DNA of 64,000 nucleotides from Actinorhabdospora filicis (GCF_030269765.1 NZ_BSTX01000001.1:1371370-1435369); one strand, 5' to 3'; positions 1 through 9,640 are shown, counted from the stretch's first letter. Notes: generated by a model not told the origin, from the letters alone. Program-made: numbers and translations.

Positions 1-1056
1 GCGGTCCTCGTCCCGTGGTTCATCGCCGGGCATCCCGGCGGCGTCTCGGACGCGGTGCGCGCCGCGGGCGCCGCGTGGCTGCTCGGCCACGGCGTCCCGG
101 TCGGCATCGGCGGCGGGCTCATCGGGCTCACGCCGCTGCTCATCACCGCGCTGCTCGCCTGGCGCGCGTACCGCGCGGGCGCCAACACCGCCCGGGCCAT
201 CGGCGCGCGCGACGCCGCCGCGATCCGCTCGGTGCTGCTGGCCGTCGTGCCGCCCTACACGCTCATCGCGGTCATCGTGGCCGCGCTCGTCGACGGCGGC
301 CTCTTCCACGTCTCCGTCCCCCGAAGTGCGCTGCACGCCGCGGTGTTCGCCACCGCGCTGGCGCTGCTGGGCGCGCTGCGCGAATCGGGCGTCGGGCGCC
401 GCCGGTGGACGCGGACGCCGGTGTGGCTGCAACGCGGCGCCTCCGCCGGGCTCATCGCCGCGCTCATCATGCTCGCCGGCGGCGCGCTCGCCGTCGGCAT
501 CTCACTGGCCGCCAACGGCAAGGCCGCCCGGCAGATGCTGGAGGGCTACGGCACCGGCGCGATCGGCGTCGGCCTGATCTGCCTGCTGTTCGTGCCCACC
601 GTCGCCATCTGGGCCACCTCCTACCTGCTCGGGCCGGGCTTCGCCTTCGGCGCCGGGACCCGCGTCAGCCTCGTCGACGTCGTCCTCGGGCCCGTCCCGA
701 ACGTGCCACTGCTGGCGGCGTTCCCGACGCAGCCCGCGCCCTCCTACGCCAGCTTCATCCTCGGCGTCCCCGTCGTCGCCGGGGTCATCCTGGGCGTCTT
801 CCTCACCCGCCGCAGCGGCGACCTGCGCGTCGGCAAACTCCTGCTGGCCGCGCTCACCGCCGGGCTCGTCGCCGGGGCCGTCATCGCCCTCGCCTGCCTG
901 GCCGCCACCGGGCCCCTCGGCACCGGGCGGCTCGCCGAGATCGGGCCCCGGGTGTGGCTCAGCGCACTCGCCGCCGCCGGGACCGTCACCGTCGCGGCAG
1001 GTATCGGCACGCTCGCCACCCGTGCGCTGCTGGGACGCGACCGAAAGTTAAGGTAG
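1..1056 (+). CDS. DUF6350-like polytopic membrane protein, 5' end missing
   Basis: The reading frame is open from base 1, so the gene begins outside the window; at least 351 residues remain. GTG at 55 is only an internal candidate start. The protein is Ala/Gly/Leu-rich with about eight or more hydrophobic segments separated by short loops, for example around the stretch [14 protein letters not shown] near the visible start, so it is an integral membrane protein. Position directly upstream of purN, with a 3-bp gap between its TAG and the purN GTG, matches the DUF6350 protein found beside purN in many actinobacteria. That family has no firmly known biochemical role, and cell-envelope or cell-division links have been suggested. 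Family assignment rests on topology and synteny, so it is tentative; the membrane nature is clear. Confidence 0.72.
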   Translation, partial: AVLVPWFIAGHPGGVSDAVRAAGAAWLLGHGVPVGIGGGLIGLTPLLITALLAWRAYRAGANTARAIGARDAAAIRSVLLAVVPPYTLIAVIVAALVDGGLFHVSVPRSALHAAVFATALALLGALRESGVGRRRWTRTPVWLQRGASAGLIAALIMLAGGALAVGISLAANGKAARQMLEGYGTGAIGVGLICLLFVPTVAIWATSYLLGPGFAFGAGTRVSLVDVVLGPVPNVPLLAAFPTQPAPSYASFILGVPVVAGVILGVFLTRRSGDLRVGKLLLAALTAGLVAGAVIALACLAATGPLGTGRLAEIGPRVWLSALAAAGTVTVAAGIGTLATRALLGRDRKLR

Positions 1057-1059
1057 GCC

Positions 1060-1683
1060 GTGACCTCCCCCGCGCGGCTCGCCGTCCTCATCTCCGGTTC
1101 CGGCACGAACTTGCAGGCCCTCCTGGAAGCCTGCGCCGACCCCGCCTACGGCGCGACCGTCGTCGCCGTCGGAGCCGACCGGGAGAACATCGCCGGACTC
1201 GACATCGCCGCCGCCGCGGGCGTCCCCACCTTCGTGCACCGGGTGAAGGATTACGCCGCCCGCGCCGACTGGGACGCCGCCGTCACCGCGTCCGTCGCCT
1301 CCTTCGAACCCGACCTGGTCATCAGCGCCGGATTCCTGAAGATCCTCGGCGAGGGCTTCCTGTCCCGCTTCGACGGCCGCTACATCAACACCCACAACTC
1401 CCTCCTGCCGTCCTTCGCGGGCATGCACGGCCCCGGGGACGCCTTCGAGGCGGGCGTCAAGCTCGCCGGGGCCACCCTCTTCTTCTGCGACGCGGGCGTC
1501 GACACCGGCCCGATCATCGCGCAGGTGGCGGTGCCCGTCCTCGACGACGACACGGTCGAGACCCTGACCGAACGCATCAAAGTGGCCGAACGCCGGCAGC
1601 TCGTCGACTCCGTCGGTGTGATGGTGCGCGACGGCTGGACCGTGACCGGACGCAAAGTAACCCTCGGACGGAAGAGCGCATGA
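1060..1683 (+). CDS. purN: Phosphoribosylglycinamide formyltransferase
   Basis: PurN transfers a formyl group from 10-formyl-THF to glycinamide ribonucleotide, the third step of de novo purine synthesis, in the cytosol. The 207-residue length is normal. Visible motifs are the phosphate-binding loop [12 protein letters not shown] near residues 10-21, the catalytic Asn/His region [12 protein letters not shown], and the folate-side GVDTGPII containing the catalytic Asp. The usual HPSLLP is HNSLLP here, which leaves the catalytic His intact. GTG at 1060 lies 3 bp after the preceding stop and no other start gives the full N-terminal strand. Its stop overlaps the purH start by four bases (ATGA), so purN and purH are translationally coupled and serve the same pathway. 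Formyl-THF would be supplied partly by FolD, encoded at 25253. Confidence 0.96.
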   Translation: MTSPARLAVLISGSGTNLQALLEACADPAYGATVVAVGADRENIAGLDIAAAAGVPTFVHRVKDYAARADWDAAVTASVASFEPDLVISAGFLKILGEGFLSRFDGRYINTHNSLLPSFAGMHGPGDAFEAGVKLAGATLFFCDAGVDTGPIIAQVAVPVLDDDTVETLTERIKVAERRQLVDSVGVMVRDGWTVTGRKVTLGRKSA

Positions 1684-3233
1684 GCGACGTACGCAAACCC
1701 ATCACCCGTGCCCTGATCAGCGTCTACGACAAGACCGGCCTGGAGGAGCTCGCCCGCGGCCTGCACGCCGGCGGCGTGGCGATCGTGTCCACCGGGTCCA
1801 CCGCCGCCACCATCGAGTCCTACGGCGTCCCCGTCACCAAGGTCGAGGAGCTCACCGGGTTCCCCGAGTGCCTCGACGGCCGCGTGAAGACGCTGCACCC
1901 GCGCGTCCACGCCGGGCTGCTGGCCGACCTGCGGCTGGAGACCCACCGCGCGCAGCTGGCCGAGCTCGACGTCGAGCCCTTCGACCTGCTGATCAGCAAC
2001 CTCTACCCGTTCCAGCAGACGATCGCCTCCGGCGCCTCCTTCGACGAGTGCATCGAGCAGATCGACATCGGCGGACCGGCGATGGTGCGCTCCTCGGCCA
2101 AGAACCACGCCAACGTCGCCGTCGTCACCTCGCCCGCCGAGTACGGCGAGGTCCTCGAAGCCGTCGCCCTGGGCGGGTACACGCCGAACGAGCGCGGGCG
2201 CCTGGCCGCCACCGCCTTCCAGCACACCGCGACCTACGACGCCGCCGTCGCCTCCTGGATGGCGCTGCAGACCTCCGACGGCTTCCCGCCCTTCGTCGGG
2301 CACGCGCTGGCGCTGGAGAAGACCCTGCGCTACGGCGAGAACCCGCACCAGTCGGCCGCCCTGTACAACGACCCGCAGGCCCCGGCCGGGCTCGCGCAGG
2401 CCGAGCAGCTGGGCGGCAAGGAGATGTCCTACAACAACTACGTCGACGCCGACGCCGCCTGGCGTTCCGCGCACGACTTCGACGCGCCCTGCGTGGCGAT
2501 CATCAAGCACGCCAACCCGTGCGGCATCGCCGTGGGCGCCGACCTCGTCGAGGCCCACCGCAAGGCCCACGAGTGCGACCCGGTCAGCGCCTTCGGCGGC
2601 GTGATCGCCACCAACGGCGAGGTGACGCTGGAGCTGGCCGAGCAGATCCGGCCGATCTTCACCGAGGTCATCGTGGCGCCCTCCTACCAGCCCGAGGCGC
2701 TGGAGCTGCTGCGCAGCAAGAAGAAGGACCTGCGGATCCTGCGGGCTCCGAAGTGGACGCCCGAGCCGGTGGAGTTCAAGCAGATCTCCGGCGGTGTGCT
2801 CGGCCAGACGCCCGACCGCAACAACGCCGAGGGCGACGACCCGGCCAACTGGAAGCTCATCGCCGGTCCCGCCGCCGACGCGGCCACCCTGGCCGACCTG
2901 GCCTTCGCCTGGCACGCGGTGCGCTCGGTCAAGTCGAACGCGATCCTGCTGGTCAAGGACGAGGCCACCGTCGGCGCCGGCATGGGCCAGGTCAACCGCG
3001 TCGACGCCGCCCGCCTCGCCGTCTCCCGCGCCGGTGAGGACCGCGCGCGCGGCTCGGTGGCCGCCTCCGACGCGTTCTTCCCGTTCCCCGACGGCGCCGA
3101 GGTGCTCATCGAGGCCGGGGTGAAGGCCATCGTCCAGCCCGCCGGTTCCATCCGCGACGAGCTCGTCATCGCCGCCGCCGAGGCGGCCGGGGTGACCATG
3201 TACGCCACCGGATCGCGGCACTTCTACCACTAA
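1680..3233 (+). CDS. purH: Bifunctional AICAR formyltransferase/IMP cyclohydrolase
   Basis: PurH carries out the last two steps of IMP synthesis: formylation of AICAR with 10-formyl-THF, then ring closure. The 517-residue protein has the usual order. An N-terminal MGS-like IMP cyclohydrolase domain (about residues 1-190) shows [19 protein letters not shown] and NLYPF. A C-terminal transformylase domain shows [14 protein letters not shown] and IKHANPCG, whose Lys-His pair is catalytic. The ATG at 1680 overlaps the purN stop (ATGA). A longer in-frame extension reaching back to base 15 is an artefact of GC-rich DNA, because it would overlap all of purN. The gene ends at a TAA followed by short 17-bp repeats and a strong palindrome, probably the operon end. 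Confidence 0.97.
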   Translation: MSDVRKPITRALISVYDKTGLEELARGLHAGGVAIVSTGSTAATIESYGVPVTKVEELTGFPECLDGRVKTLHPRVHAGLLADLRLETHRAQLAELDVEPFDLLISNLYPFQQTIASGASFDECIEQIDIGGPAMVRSSAKNHANVAVVTSPAEYGEVLEAVALGGYTPNERGRLAATAFQHTATYDAAVASWMALQTSDGFPPFVGHALALEKTLRYGENPHQSAALYNDPQAPAGLAQAEQLGGKEMSYNNYVDADAAWRSAHDFDAPCVAIIKHANPCGIAVGADLVEAHRKAHECDPVSAFGGVIATNGEVTLELAEQIRPIFTEVIVAPSYQPEALELLRSKKKDLRILRAPKWTPEPVEFKQISGGVLGQTPDRNNAEGDDPANWKLIAGPAADAATLADLAFAWHAVRSVKSNAILLVKDEATVGAGMGQVNRVDAARLAVSRAGEDRARGSVAASDAFFPFPDGAEVLIEAGVKAIVQPAGSIRDELVIAAAEAAGVTMYATGSRHFYH

Positions 3234-3237
3234 GCAG

Positions 3238-3294
3238 CCACAGCACTTGATCAACCACAGCACCTCATGAACCACAGCACTTGATCAAACACAG
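3238..3294 (+). repeat. 17-bp tandem repeat, about 3.3 copies
   Basis: Three consecutive 17-base units begin at 3238, 3255 and 3272 with consensus CCACAGCACTTGATCAA; the middle unit differs at a few positions. A partial fourth unit (ACACAG) follows. They start four bases after the purH stop and end just before the terminator hairpin. No coding role is apparent. Confidence 0.85.
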
Positions 3295-3299
3295 TGGAC

Positions 3300-3321
3300 G
3301 GGCCGGGCGATCGCCCGGCCC
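3300..3321 (+). terminator. Palindromic terminator after purNH
   Basis: A perfect 22-base palindrome with arms GGGCCGGGC and GCCCGGCCC around GATC follows purH. It is trailed by GTTTCGCTT, a weak U-run, so it may also work by slowing exonucleases. Confidence 0.6.
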
Positions 3322-3397
3322 GTTTCGCTTCCTCTCAACGATGGAGCCACGCACCGCCATGGCGTGATCACCCTCAGGCCGCCGGCCGGGCGTCCCG

Positions 3398-3403
3398 TAC
3401 CGT
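3398..3403 (+). promoter_or_regulatory. -10-like TACCGT before ROK gene
   Basis: TACCGT ends six bases before the ATG at 3410, the spacing expected of a leaderless transcript. Only a short CAGGG could serve as ribosome site. No convincing -35 was seen. Confidence 0.3.
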
Positions 3404-3409
3404 GCAGGG

Positions 3410-4564
3410 ATGCGCGATGGAACCGGCGCCGACCTGCGGCAGCTCCGCCACCTGAACGAGCGCGCCGTGCTGGCCGCCGTCCGGGGCGGCGGGCGCAGCA
3501 TGCGCGTCGCCGACATCGTCGCCGCCAGCGGACTGGGCCGGACCGTGGTCGAGCAGGTCCTGTCGGGGCTCGCCGAACGCGGCTGGCTGGCCGAGGAACA
3601 GGCCGCCGTGCTGGGACCGGGACGTCCCGCGCGGGCCTTCCGCTTCCGCGCCGAGGCGGGCGCGGTCGGCGGCCTGGACGTGGGCGCGCACGGGATCCGG
3701 GCCGTGGTCACCGATCTGGCCGGACGGGTGCTGGGCGGCGCGCGGACGGCGGTGCGCCCGGCGATGTCCAGAGTGGAGCGGCTGGAGAACGCGCGCACCA
3801 CCCTCGCCGCCGCCGCCAAGGAGGCCAAGGCGAAGCGGCCGTGGGCGATCGGGGTCGCCACCACCGGCCAGGTCGACCGGGACGGGCGGGTCCTGCGCTG
3901 CAACGCCATCCGCGACTGGGCCGGACTGGCGCTGCCCGCGCAGTTCCGGGCCCCGATCGTGGCCGCCGACAACGACAGCCAGCTCGCCGCGATGGCCGAA
4001 TGCCGCTGGGGAGCCGCCGCCGACGCCCCCGACTTCGTGCTGCTCCAGGCGGGCCGCCGCACCGGCATGGCGCTGGTGCTGGACGGCACGCCCCGGCGCG
4101 GGTTCCACGCCGCCGCCGGGGATCTGTCCCACCTGCCGTTCGTGCGCTGGGAGGCCGCGATCGAGCACCTGCACCGCTGCCCGGACGTCCCAGCGTCCCT
4201 GCCGCTGCCCGAACGCGCCGAGCGCGCCTTCGCCGAGGCGCGCGCGGGCAGGCGGCACGCTCGTTCGGCCGTCCGGCGCTATGTCGCGGCGATGGCGGCG
4301 GCGGCCGCGACGGCCGTGGCGATCGCCGATCCGCGCCTGCTGGTGCTGGGCGGGACGCTGTCGCGCTCGGCGGACGTGATCCTGCCGCGCCTGGCCGAGG
4401 AGCTGGCCAAGATGTGCGCGGTGGTCCCCGAGCTGCGCGCATCCACTCTGGACGCCGACAGCGCGGCCCTCGGCGGGGCGGCCCTGGCGCTGGACCGGCT
4501 GGAGGCGCGGCTCCTGGCGCCCTCCCGGGGTCCGCTACCCGATCTCGGCGTGAACAGCCTCTGA
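3410..4564 (+). CDS. ROK-family transcriptional regulator lacking zinc motif
   Basis: The 384-residue protein has an N-terminal winged helix (about residues 8-75; LRHLNERAVLAAV then IVAASGLGRTVVEQVLSGL) fused to a ROK sugar-kinase-like fold (about 85-375). Kinase-fold landmarks are DVGAHGIRAVVTD (phosphate-1-like), ATTGQVDRDG and AADNDSQLAA, where the Asp aligns with the usual catalytic base. The family zinc-binding CxCGxxGC motif is absent; after GDLSHLPF the chain moves straight into a helical region. It is therefore more likely a sugar-responsive repressor than a kinase, although this is inference. The ATG at 3410 has CAGGG just upstream and a TACCGT hexamer six bases before it. It stands alone between the purNH terminator and the nucleotidase gene; its targets are unknown. 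Confidence 0.82.
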   Translation: MRDGTGADLRQLRHLNERAVLAAVRGGGRSMRVADIVAASGLGRTVVEQVLSGLAERGWLAEEQAAVLGPGRPARAFRFRAEAGAVGGLDVGAHGIRAVVTDLAGRVLGGARTAVRPAMSRVERLENARTTLAAAAKEAKAKRPWAIGVATTGQVDRDGRVLRCNAIRDWAGLALPAQFRAPIVAADNDSQLAAMAECRWGAAADAPDFVLLQAGRRTGMALVLDGTPRRGFHAAAGDLSHLPFVRWEAAIEHLHRCPDVPASLPLPERAERAFAEARAGRRHARSAVRRYVAAMAAAAATAVAIADPRLLVLGGTLSRSADVILPRLAEELAKMCAVVPELRASTLDADSAALGGAALALDRLEARLLAPSRGPLPDLGVNSL

Positions 4565-4581
4565 AGATCGACCCCACGCTC

Positions 4582-4610
4582 TTGACGGCGAGGTCTGCGC
4601 TCAATAACGT
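4582..4610 (+). promoter_or_regulatory. Candidate promoter for nucleotidase gene
   Basis: TTGACG (4582-4587) and TAACGT (4605-4610) are 17 bases apart, a good housekeeping sigma spacing, and lie 42 bases before the ATG at 4653. Confidence 0.5.
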
Positions 4611-4652
4611 CGGGCCCCGACAGAATTCCACCGCCCCCGGAAGGCCGTCCCG

Positions 4653-6449
4653 ATGCATCCCGACAAGATCCGCCGCAGAACCTTCCTCACCGCCGCGGGG
4701 GCGATCGCCACCGCCACCGCCGTCGGCGACCTCGCCGTGGCCACCCCGGCCGCCGCCGAGAGCGCCGACGAGTACGTCGACGTCCAGCTCCTGAACATCA
4801 CCGACTTCCACGGCTACATGCAGCCGCCCTCGGCCGGTTCCGGTGGCGTCATCACCGGCGCGGACGGCGTGAAGCTCACCGTCGGCGGCGCCGGGTACAT
4901 CGCCACGCACCTGAAGCGGCTGCGCGAGGGGAAGAAGAACTCGATCTTCTTCTCCTCCGGCGACAACTTCGCCGGCTGGCCCTTCGAGACCGACGCCCAC
5001 GCCAACGAGCCGACCATCGAGGTCCTGAACGCGCTGGGCCTGGACTTCACCACCGTCGGCAACCACGAGCTGGACAAGACCGCCGACTTCCTCATCAAGC
5101 ACATGGAGAAGGGCCGCCCCTGGCCGGTCGTGGGCCGCGACAACAGCTTCCTCGACTCCACCGGCACCCGCTTCCGCGGCGCCGACTTCCGCTTCTACAG
5201 CGGCAACATCGTCTGGGCCGATACGGAGAAGACCGTCGTCCCGCCGTACAACATCGAGTGGGTCGACGCCGGGCACGGGCGCAAGCTGCCCGTCGGCTTC
5301 ATCCACCTCACCGTCGAGGACACCCCGGTCGGCTCCACGTCCTACCAGCCCTCGATGAAGGCCCTCGACGACATCGCCACCGCCAACAAGTACGCGGCCC
5401 TGCTGAAGAAGAAGGGCGTGCACGCCATCATCGTCAACATCCACGACGGCGGCGTGGCGGGCAACGACTACAACGCGGGCACCGACCCGTCCGGCCCGGT
5501 CTTCGAGCTGGCCGCCAAGGCCTCCCCCGACATTGCCGCGATCGTGACCGGGCACTGGCACTGCCGCTTCAACATGATGCTGCCCGACCCCAGCGGCGTG
5601 CTGCGGCCCATCACCGAGGCGGGCAACCACGGGCAGGTCATCACCGAGATCAACCTGAAGCTGGACCGCAAGACCGGCCACGTGATCCGCGAGCTGACCC
5701 GCTCCACCAACCACGCCATGACCCGGGACGTGCCGCTGGACCCCGAGGTCCAGTACATCGCCGACTACTGGTCGGCGCAGGGCAAGCGCCGCTACGCCAC
5801 GCCGCTGGCGCGCGTCACCGCCGACTTCACCCGCGCCCAGGACGCCTCGGGCGAGTCCACGATGGGCAACCTGGCCGCCGACTATCTCCTGTGGAGCGCC
5901 AATCAGAACCCCGACGGCGAGGCCGATCTGGCGCTGATCGCGACCAAGCCGGTCAAGGGCTCGGTGGCCATCGCCGCCGATCTGCTGTTCGCCAAGGGCA
6001 CCAACCCCTCCGACACCGACGGGCAGATCCTGTTCGGCGAGGCCTGGAACGCCATCGGCTACGGCAACCCGGTACTGACCGTGACGCTGCCCGGCGCCAA
6101 GCTGCTGGAGGTGCTGGAGCAGCAGTGGCAGGCGCAGCCCGACGGTACGGTGAAGTTCGCGCCGCTGGCCGTCTCGGAGAACGTGTCCTATGTGTACGAC
6201 CTGAGCCGCCCGGCGGGTGCGCGCATCGGCGCGGACGCGGTCCGGATCGGCGGCGAACCACTCGATCCGGACCGCGAATACCGGGTGGCGGCCCTCGCGT
6301 ACACCCTGATCGGGGCGGACGGTTACGGCGCGTTCTCCGGGTTCATGAACCCGGTCCGGGGCGAGCGCGACCGTGAGGGATTCATCGCCTATCTCCGCGC
6401 GCACCCGGTGATCACTCCGGCGCCACTGGGGAGGGCTGCGCCGAAGTAG
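4653..6449 (+). CDS. Tat-exported 5'-nucleotidase / metallophosphatase
   Basis: This 598-residue protein resembles the UshA/CpdB family, which hydrolyses extracellular nucleotides for phosphate and nucleoside scavenging. Residues 1-35 form a twin-arginine signal (KIRRRTFLTAAG, then a hydrophobic stretch ending TPAAAES), so it should be exported folded. The metallophosphatase domain (about 45-330) shows NITDFHGYM, SSGDNFAGWP, VGNHELD and VTGHWHC, the expected dimetal ligands. The C-terminal 5'-nucleotidase domain (about 370-590) shows GNLAADYLLW and GYGNPVLTVTLPG. No lipobox or LPXTG is visible, so it is probably secreted or loosely wall-associated. Exact substrate preference cannot be read from the sequence. 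A good promoter precedes it and a run of hairpins follows, so it is likely monocistronic. Confidence 0.9.
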   Translation: MHPDKIRRRTFLTAAGAIATATAVGDLAVATPAAAESADEYVDVQLLNITDFHGYMQPPSAGSGGVITGADGVKLTVGGAGYIATHLKRLREGKKNSIFFSSGDNFAGWPFETDAHANEPTIEVLNALGLDFTTVGNHELDKTADFLIKHMEKGRPWPVVGRDNSFLDSTGTRFRGADFRFYSGNIVWADTEKTVVPPYNIEWVDAGHGRKLPVGFIHLTVEDTPVGSTSYQPSMKALDDIATANKYAALLKKKGVHAIIVNIHDGGVAGNDYNAGTDPSGPVFELAAKASPDIAAIVTGHWHCRFNMMLPDPSGVLRPITEAGNHGQVITEINLKLDRKTGHVIRELTRSTNHAMTRDVPLDPEVQYIADYWSAQGKRRYATPLARVTADFTRAQDASGESTMGNLAADYLLWSANQNPDGEADLALIATKPVKGSVAIAADLLFAKGTNPSDTDGQILFGEAWNAIGYGNPVLTVTLPGAKLLEVLEQQWQAQPDGTVKFAPLAVSENVSYVYDLSRPAGARIGADAVRIGGEPLDPDREYRVAALAYTLIGADGYGAFSGFMNPVRGERDREGFIAYLRAHPVITPAPLGRAAPK

Positions 6450-6458
6450 TCGCTGAAC

Positions 6459-6493
6459 CATCCCGGGCGCGCGGCCCGCGCGCGCCCGGGATG
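6459..6493 (+). terminator. Bidirectional hairpin between convergent genes
   Basis: A 15-bp perfect stem (CATCCCGGGCGCGCG and its complement at 6479-6493) with a 5-base loop follows the nucleotidase stop. A second hairpin spans about 6550-6597, and a third is near 6607-6633. No U-run is present. They separate genes that converge from 6449 and 6643. Confidence 0.65.
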
Positions 6494-6642
6494 ATCTCGT
6501 TCCCCGCCCTCTCCGGCCCTGTCCCGGGCCGGAGAAGCCTCATCGTCCTTCTCCCGGGCGCGGGACGGCCGTGCCGCCGTCCCGCGCCCTTGGGAGAGAG
6601 GATGCCGGTGGGACCCGCCCACGTGGGTCCCACCGCCCCCGT

Positions 6643-7098
6643 TCACCCGTCTGTGCGGGTGAAGTCCATGGTCCAGTTGGTCTCCCAGGTGTCGCCGCCG
6701 TCGGCGGAGTAGTCCTGTACCCAGCCGAAGGCGTCGGGGCCGTGGGAGTGCCAGAGGTTGCGGACCAGTACCGGCCGGCCGTCGTGTTCGGTCTCGCCGT
6801 AGAAGACGCCGTCGCCGTCGTTGATCTTGCCGACGACGGGCTCGGAGAGGACGCCGTCGTCGCCGCGGACCCAGTAGAGGGACCATTCGCCGGACTTGGC
6901 GTCGCGCAGGCCGAGGGTCATGCCGGTGGAGTTCTTGGTCGGGAAGTCCATCTCGTCGGCCATCGCCGCGCCGCCGAGGAGCCAGGTGCAGACCGAGGTG
7001 GCCGGGAACTCCTCCCACTCCTCGACATCGGCGAGCCAGACGGTCCGACGGCGGTTGGCCACCGACCAGGTGCCGGTGAAGAAGTCGAATTCGCTCAT
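6643..7098 (-). CDS. Small DUF1579-like lipocalin-fold protein, hypothetical
   Basis: A 151-residue protein beginning MSEFDFFTGTWSVANRRR. The opening (F)DFFTGTW, followed by alternating beta-strand-like segments rich in Trp and Gly (LYWVRGDDG, VLVRNLWHS, NWTMDF), recalls DUF1579 and related lipocalin-like beta-barrels whose ligand is usually unknown. No signal peptide or membrane segment is visible, so it is cytosolic. A clear ribosome site is not seen upstream of the ATG (complement of 7096-7098). It lies downstream of the beta-mannosidase gene on the same strand, but a GC-rich hairpin separates the two, so joint transcription is doubtful. Function is not recognised. Confidence 0.65.
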   Translation of the reverse strand: MSEFDFFTGTWSVANRRRTVWLADVEEWEEFPATSVCTWLLGGAAMADEMDFPTKNSTGMTLGLRDAKSGEWSLYWVRGDDGVLSEPVVGKINDGDGVFYGETEHDGRPVLVRNLWHSHGPDAFGWVQDYSADGGDTWETNWTMDFTRTDG

Positions 7099-7154
7099 GC
7101 CGAAAGACTCGGCGGTGATGCTGCCATTGGCTGTCAGGGTTTCGGTAACGCTTC

Positions 7155-7184
7155 GGGCGCGGGGGCCGGCCGGCTCCCGCGCCC
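7155..7184 (-). terminator. Hairpin after beta-mannosidase
   Basis: A 30-base inverted repeat with outer arms GGGCGCGGG and CCCGCGCCC and one central wobble lies 24 bases past the minus-strand stop at 7208. There is no U-run. Confidence 0.5.
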
Positions 7185-7207
7185 GATGGGCCGGTGGTGC
7201 CCGGGTG

Positions 7208-9640
7208 TCAGTCGTTGGCGCAGCGCAGGACGGGCGCGGCGCCGAAGTCGGCCGGGTCGAGTCCGGCGGGTCCGGTGACGGTGAAGGTGTGGCTCTCGCC
7301 CGGAAGCAGCGTGACGAGGGCGGTGTCGGCTTCGCAGGCGGGGTGCACGCGGTCGGGGAACAGGGTGAGGTCGCGCAGGAGGCTTCCGGCGGTGACGCGG
7401 ACGGTGTAGCCGCCGGGGACTTCGGCGGCGGTGACGCCGAAGGTGGCCGCCGGGTGGTCCAGGTCCTTGTCGCGGTCGAAGAACCACCAGGCGCGCTGCC
7501 CGGCGAACTCGGCCAGCAGCAGTTCGGCGCGGGCGTCGTCGGGCCGGGTCAGGTCGGCGGGGAGTTCGAGGGCCGCGCCGCCGCGGGCGGCGGCGTGCAG
7601 TGGCGCGTCGTGTTTGGCCAGCACGCGGCCGTCGAAGTCACGGCGGGTGACGGCGACCTCGCCGACGAGGTCCTCGCCGGTGTCGTTGAGTCCGAAGAGG
7701 ACGACGTCGTCCCCGCGGCGCTGGAAGGTGAGCAGCCGTTCGGCGTGTGCGTCGCGCAGGGCGTACCAGAGGGGCTTGCGGCGTCCGTCGCCGTCCACCG
7801 CGGCCCACGACGTCACCGGCCAGCAGTCATTGAGCTGCCACATGATCGTGCCGGTGCACAGCGGCCACAGGGACCGGAAGTGGGTGATGCCGAGGGCGAG
7901 CGCGCGGGCCTGGTTGAGCTGGGTGAGCCAGTGCCAGTCGTCGAAGTCGCGGGGTGGCCGGAAGTGCGCGTCCAGGCCGCGCTTGAGTTTGGCGTCGCCG
8001 CCGATGGCCTTCTGGTGGTGGGCCATGCCGGGTGAGTCGGGGGCGAGTTCGGGGTCCGATATGGACCGTCGCAGGGTCGCGTGCGCGGGTGGCGCCTGGT
8101 AGCCGAACTCGGCGGCGAAGCGGGGGCGGTAGTCGAGGTAGCGGGTGTAGTCGTCGGTGTTCCACACGTCCCAGATGTGGGTGGTGCCGTGTGCGGGGTC
8201 GTTGGGGTGGATGTCGCGGGTTCCGGCGTAGGGGCTGCCGGGCCAGTAGGGGCGGGTGGGGTCGAGTTCGGCGACGACGGCGGGCAGGACCTCGAAGTAG
8301 TACCCGGCGCCCCAGGTGCGGTCGCCGAGTGCCTCGATCCAGTCCCAGTCCTGATGCCCCCACAGGTTTTCGTTGTTGCCGGTCCACACGACCAGGCTCG
8401 GGTGGGAGGCGAGCCGGGCGACGTTGTCGCGGGCCTCGGCGGTCACCTCGGCGGCGAGCGGTTCCTCTTCGGGGTAGGCGGCGCAGGCGAAGAGGAAGTC
8501 CTGGCCGATGAGGACGCCGAGTTCGTCGGCGAGGTCGTAGAAGTTGTGGGACTCGTAGATGCCGCCGCCCCAGACGCGCAGGAAGTTGATCCCGGCCTCG
8601 GTGGCCTGGCGGAACCGGTCGGCGAGGCGGTCGCGGGTGATGCGCGCGACGAAGACGTCGTCGGGGATCCAGTTGGCGCCGCGTACCAGGATCGGCCGGT
8701 CGTTGACCAGGACGGTGTAGGGCGTGCCGTGCTCGTCGGGTTCGGTGTCGAGGCCGACGGTGCGGAAGCCGATCCGGCGGGACCAGGCGTCCAGCTCGGT
8801 GTCTCCCTTGTGGAGGGTGACGGTGAGGTCGTGGAGCGGCTGGGCGCCGTGCCCGCGCGGCCACCAGGTCTGGGCGCCGGGGACGGCGAGGTCGGCGGTG
8901 ATCGTGGTGGCGCCCTCGGGGACGGCGAGGAGCGCCGACGCCCCGGCGACGGCCACGCGCACCTCCAGCCCGGCGGGCGCGGGGGCGGGCAGGTCGGCCT
9001 CGACGCGGACGCGCCAGCCCTCGTCGTCGCGGTGGGTCTGGGGACGGACGCGCTCAAGCCGGGCCAGCGACCACTCGTGCAGCGCGATGTCGCGCCAGAT
9101 CCCGGCGGTCACCAGGGTCGGGCCCCAGTCCCAGCCGAAGTTGCAGGCGTTCTTGCGGATGAAGTTGAACGGTTCGGGGTAGGCGTTGGGACGGTCGCCG
9201 AGCCAGTCGCGCAGCCGCTCGGCGTAGGCGTAGGCGGAGTCGAAGCGGACCGCGAGGGTGTTCTCGCCCTCGCGGAGCAGGTGCCGCACGGGGAAGCGGT
9301 ACTCGCGGTGCATGTTCGCCGTGCGGCCGACCTCGACGTCGTTGACCGTGACGGTGGCGACGGTGTCCAGCCCGGCGCACACCAGGTCCACATCGGAGGC
9401 TCCGGTGTCGTGCCAGGTGAAGGCGGTCTCGTAGTGCCAGTCGGCGCGGCCGATCCAGGCCAGCGCGGTCTCGTTGGCGTCGAGGTAGGGGTCGGGGATG
9501 AGCCCGGCGGCGAGCAGGTCGGTGTGCACGCAGCCGGGGACGGTGGCCGGCACCGTCGCGGTGGCGATCGGCGCGGGCACGTCGGAGCCGGTCGCGGCGG
9601 TCAGCCGCCAGCCGGTCCGCAGGGGCAGAAGCTGGCTCAT
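7208..9640 (-). CDS. Beta-mannosidase, glycoside hydrolase family 2
   Basis: The 810-residue enzyme should release terminal beta-mannose residues from mannan-derived oligosaccharides. Domain order follows GH2: an N-terminal sugar-binding jelly roll (about 1-170), an Ig-like domain (about 190-290), a TIM barrel (about 300-610) and C-terminal beta domains. VRGANWIPDD and NFLRVWGGGIYES are typical of the beta-mannosidase branch. The acid/base lies in WTGNNEN (Glu about 424) and the nucleophile in AAEFGYQ (Glu about 511). No signal peptide is visible, so it probably acts inside the cell on imported sugars. The ATG at 9640 is chosen over an upstream in-frame start because GAGGAG precedes it by a few bases. 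A LacI-type regulator is divergently encoded 200 bp away and is the obvious candidate repressor. No sugar transporter gene is adjacent. Confidence 0.92.
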   Translation of the reverse strand: MSQLLPLRTGWRLTAATGSDVPAPIATATVPATVPGCVHTDLLAAGLIPDPYLDANETALAWIGRADWHYETAFTWHDTGASDVDLVCAGLDTVATVTVNDVEVGRTANMHREYRFPVRHLLREGENTLAVRFDSAYAYAERLRDWLGDRPNAYPEPFNFIRKNACNFGWDWGPTLVTAGIWRDIALHEWSLARLERVRPQTHRDDEGWRVRVEADLPAPAPAGLEVRVAVAGASALLAVPEGATTITADLAVPGAQTWWPRGHGAQPLHDLTVTLHKGDTELDAWSRRIGFRTVGLDTEPDEHGTPYTVLVNDRPILVRGANWIPDDVFVARITRDRLADRFRQATEAGINFLRVWGGGIYESHNFYDLADELGVLIGQDFLFACAAYPEEEPLAAEVTAEARDNVARLASHPSLVVWTGNNENLWGHQDWDWIEALGDRTWGAGYYFEVLPAVVAELDPTRPYWPGSPYAGTRDIHPNDPAHGTTHIWDVWNTDDYTRYLDYRPRFAAEFGYQAPPAHATLRRSISDPELAPDSPGMAHHQKAIGGDAKLKRGLDAHFRPPRDFDDWHWLTQLNQARALALGITHFRSLWPLCTGTIMWQLNDCWPVTSWAAVDGDGRRKPLWYALRDAHAERLLTFQRRGDDVVLFGLNDTGEDLVGEVAVTRRDFDGRVLAKHDAPLHAAARGGAALELPADLTRPDDARAELLLAEFAGQRAWWFFDRDKDLDHPAATFGVTAAEVPGGYTVRVTAGSLLRDLTLFPDRVHPACEADTALVTLLPGESHTFTVTGPAGLDPADFGAAPVLRCAND

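Noticed and set aside
15..3233. A 1072-residue frame joining the DUF6350 and purN region to purH
   Set aside because: Its first 555 residues are Arg/His-rich out-of-frame translation of two real genes; purH starts at 1680 with its family N-terminus.
1380..3275. Minus-strand 631-residue frame opposite purH
   Set aside because: GC-rich third positions keep antisense frames open; composition is Gly/Val/Leu/Asp-rich without domains.
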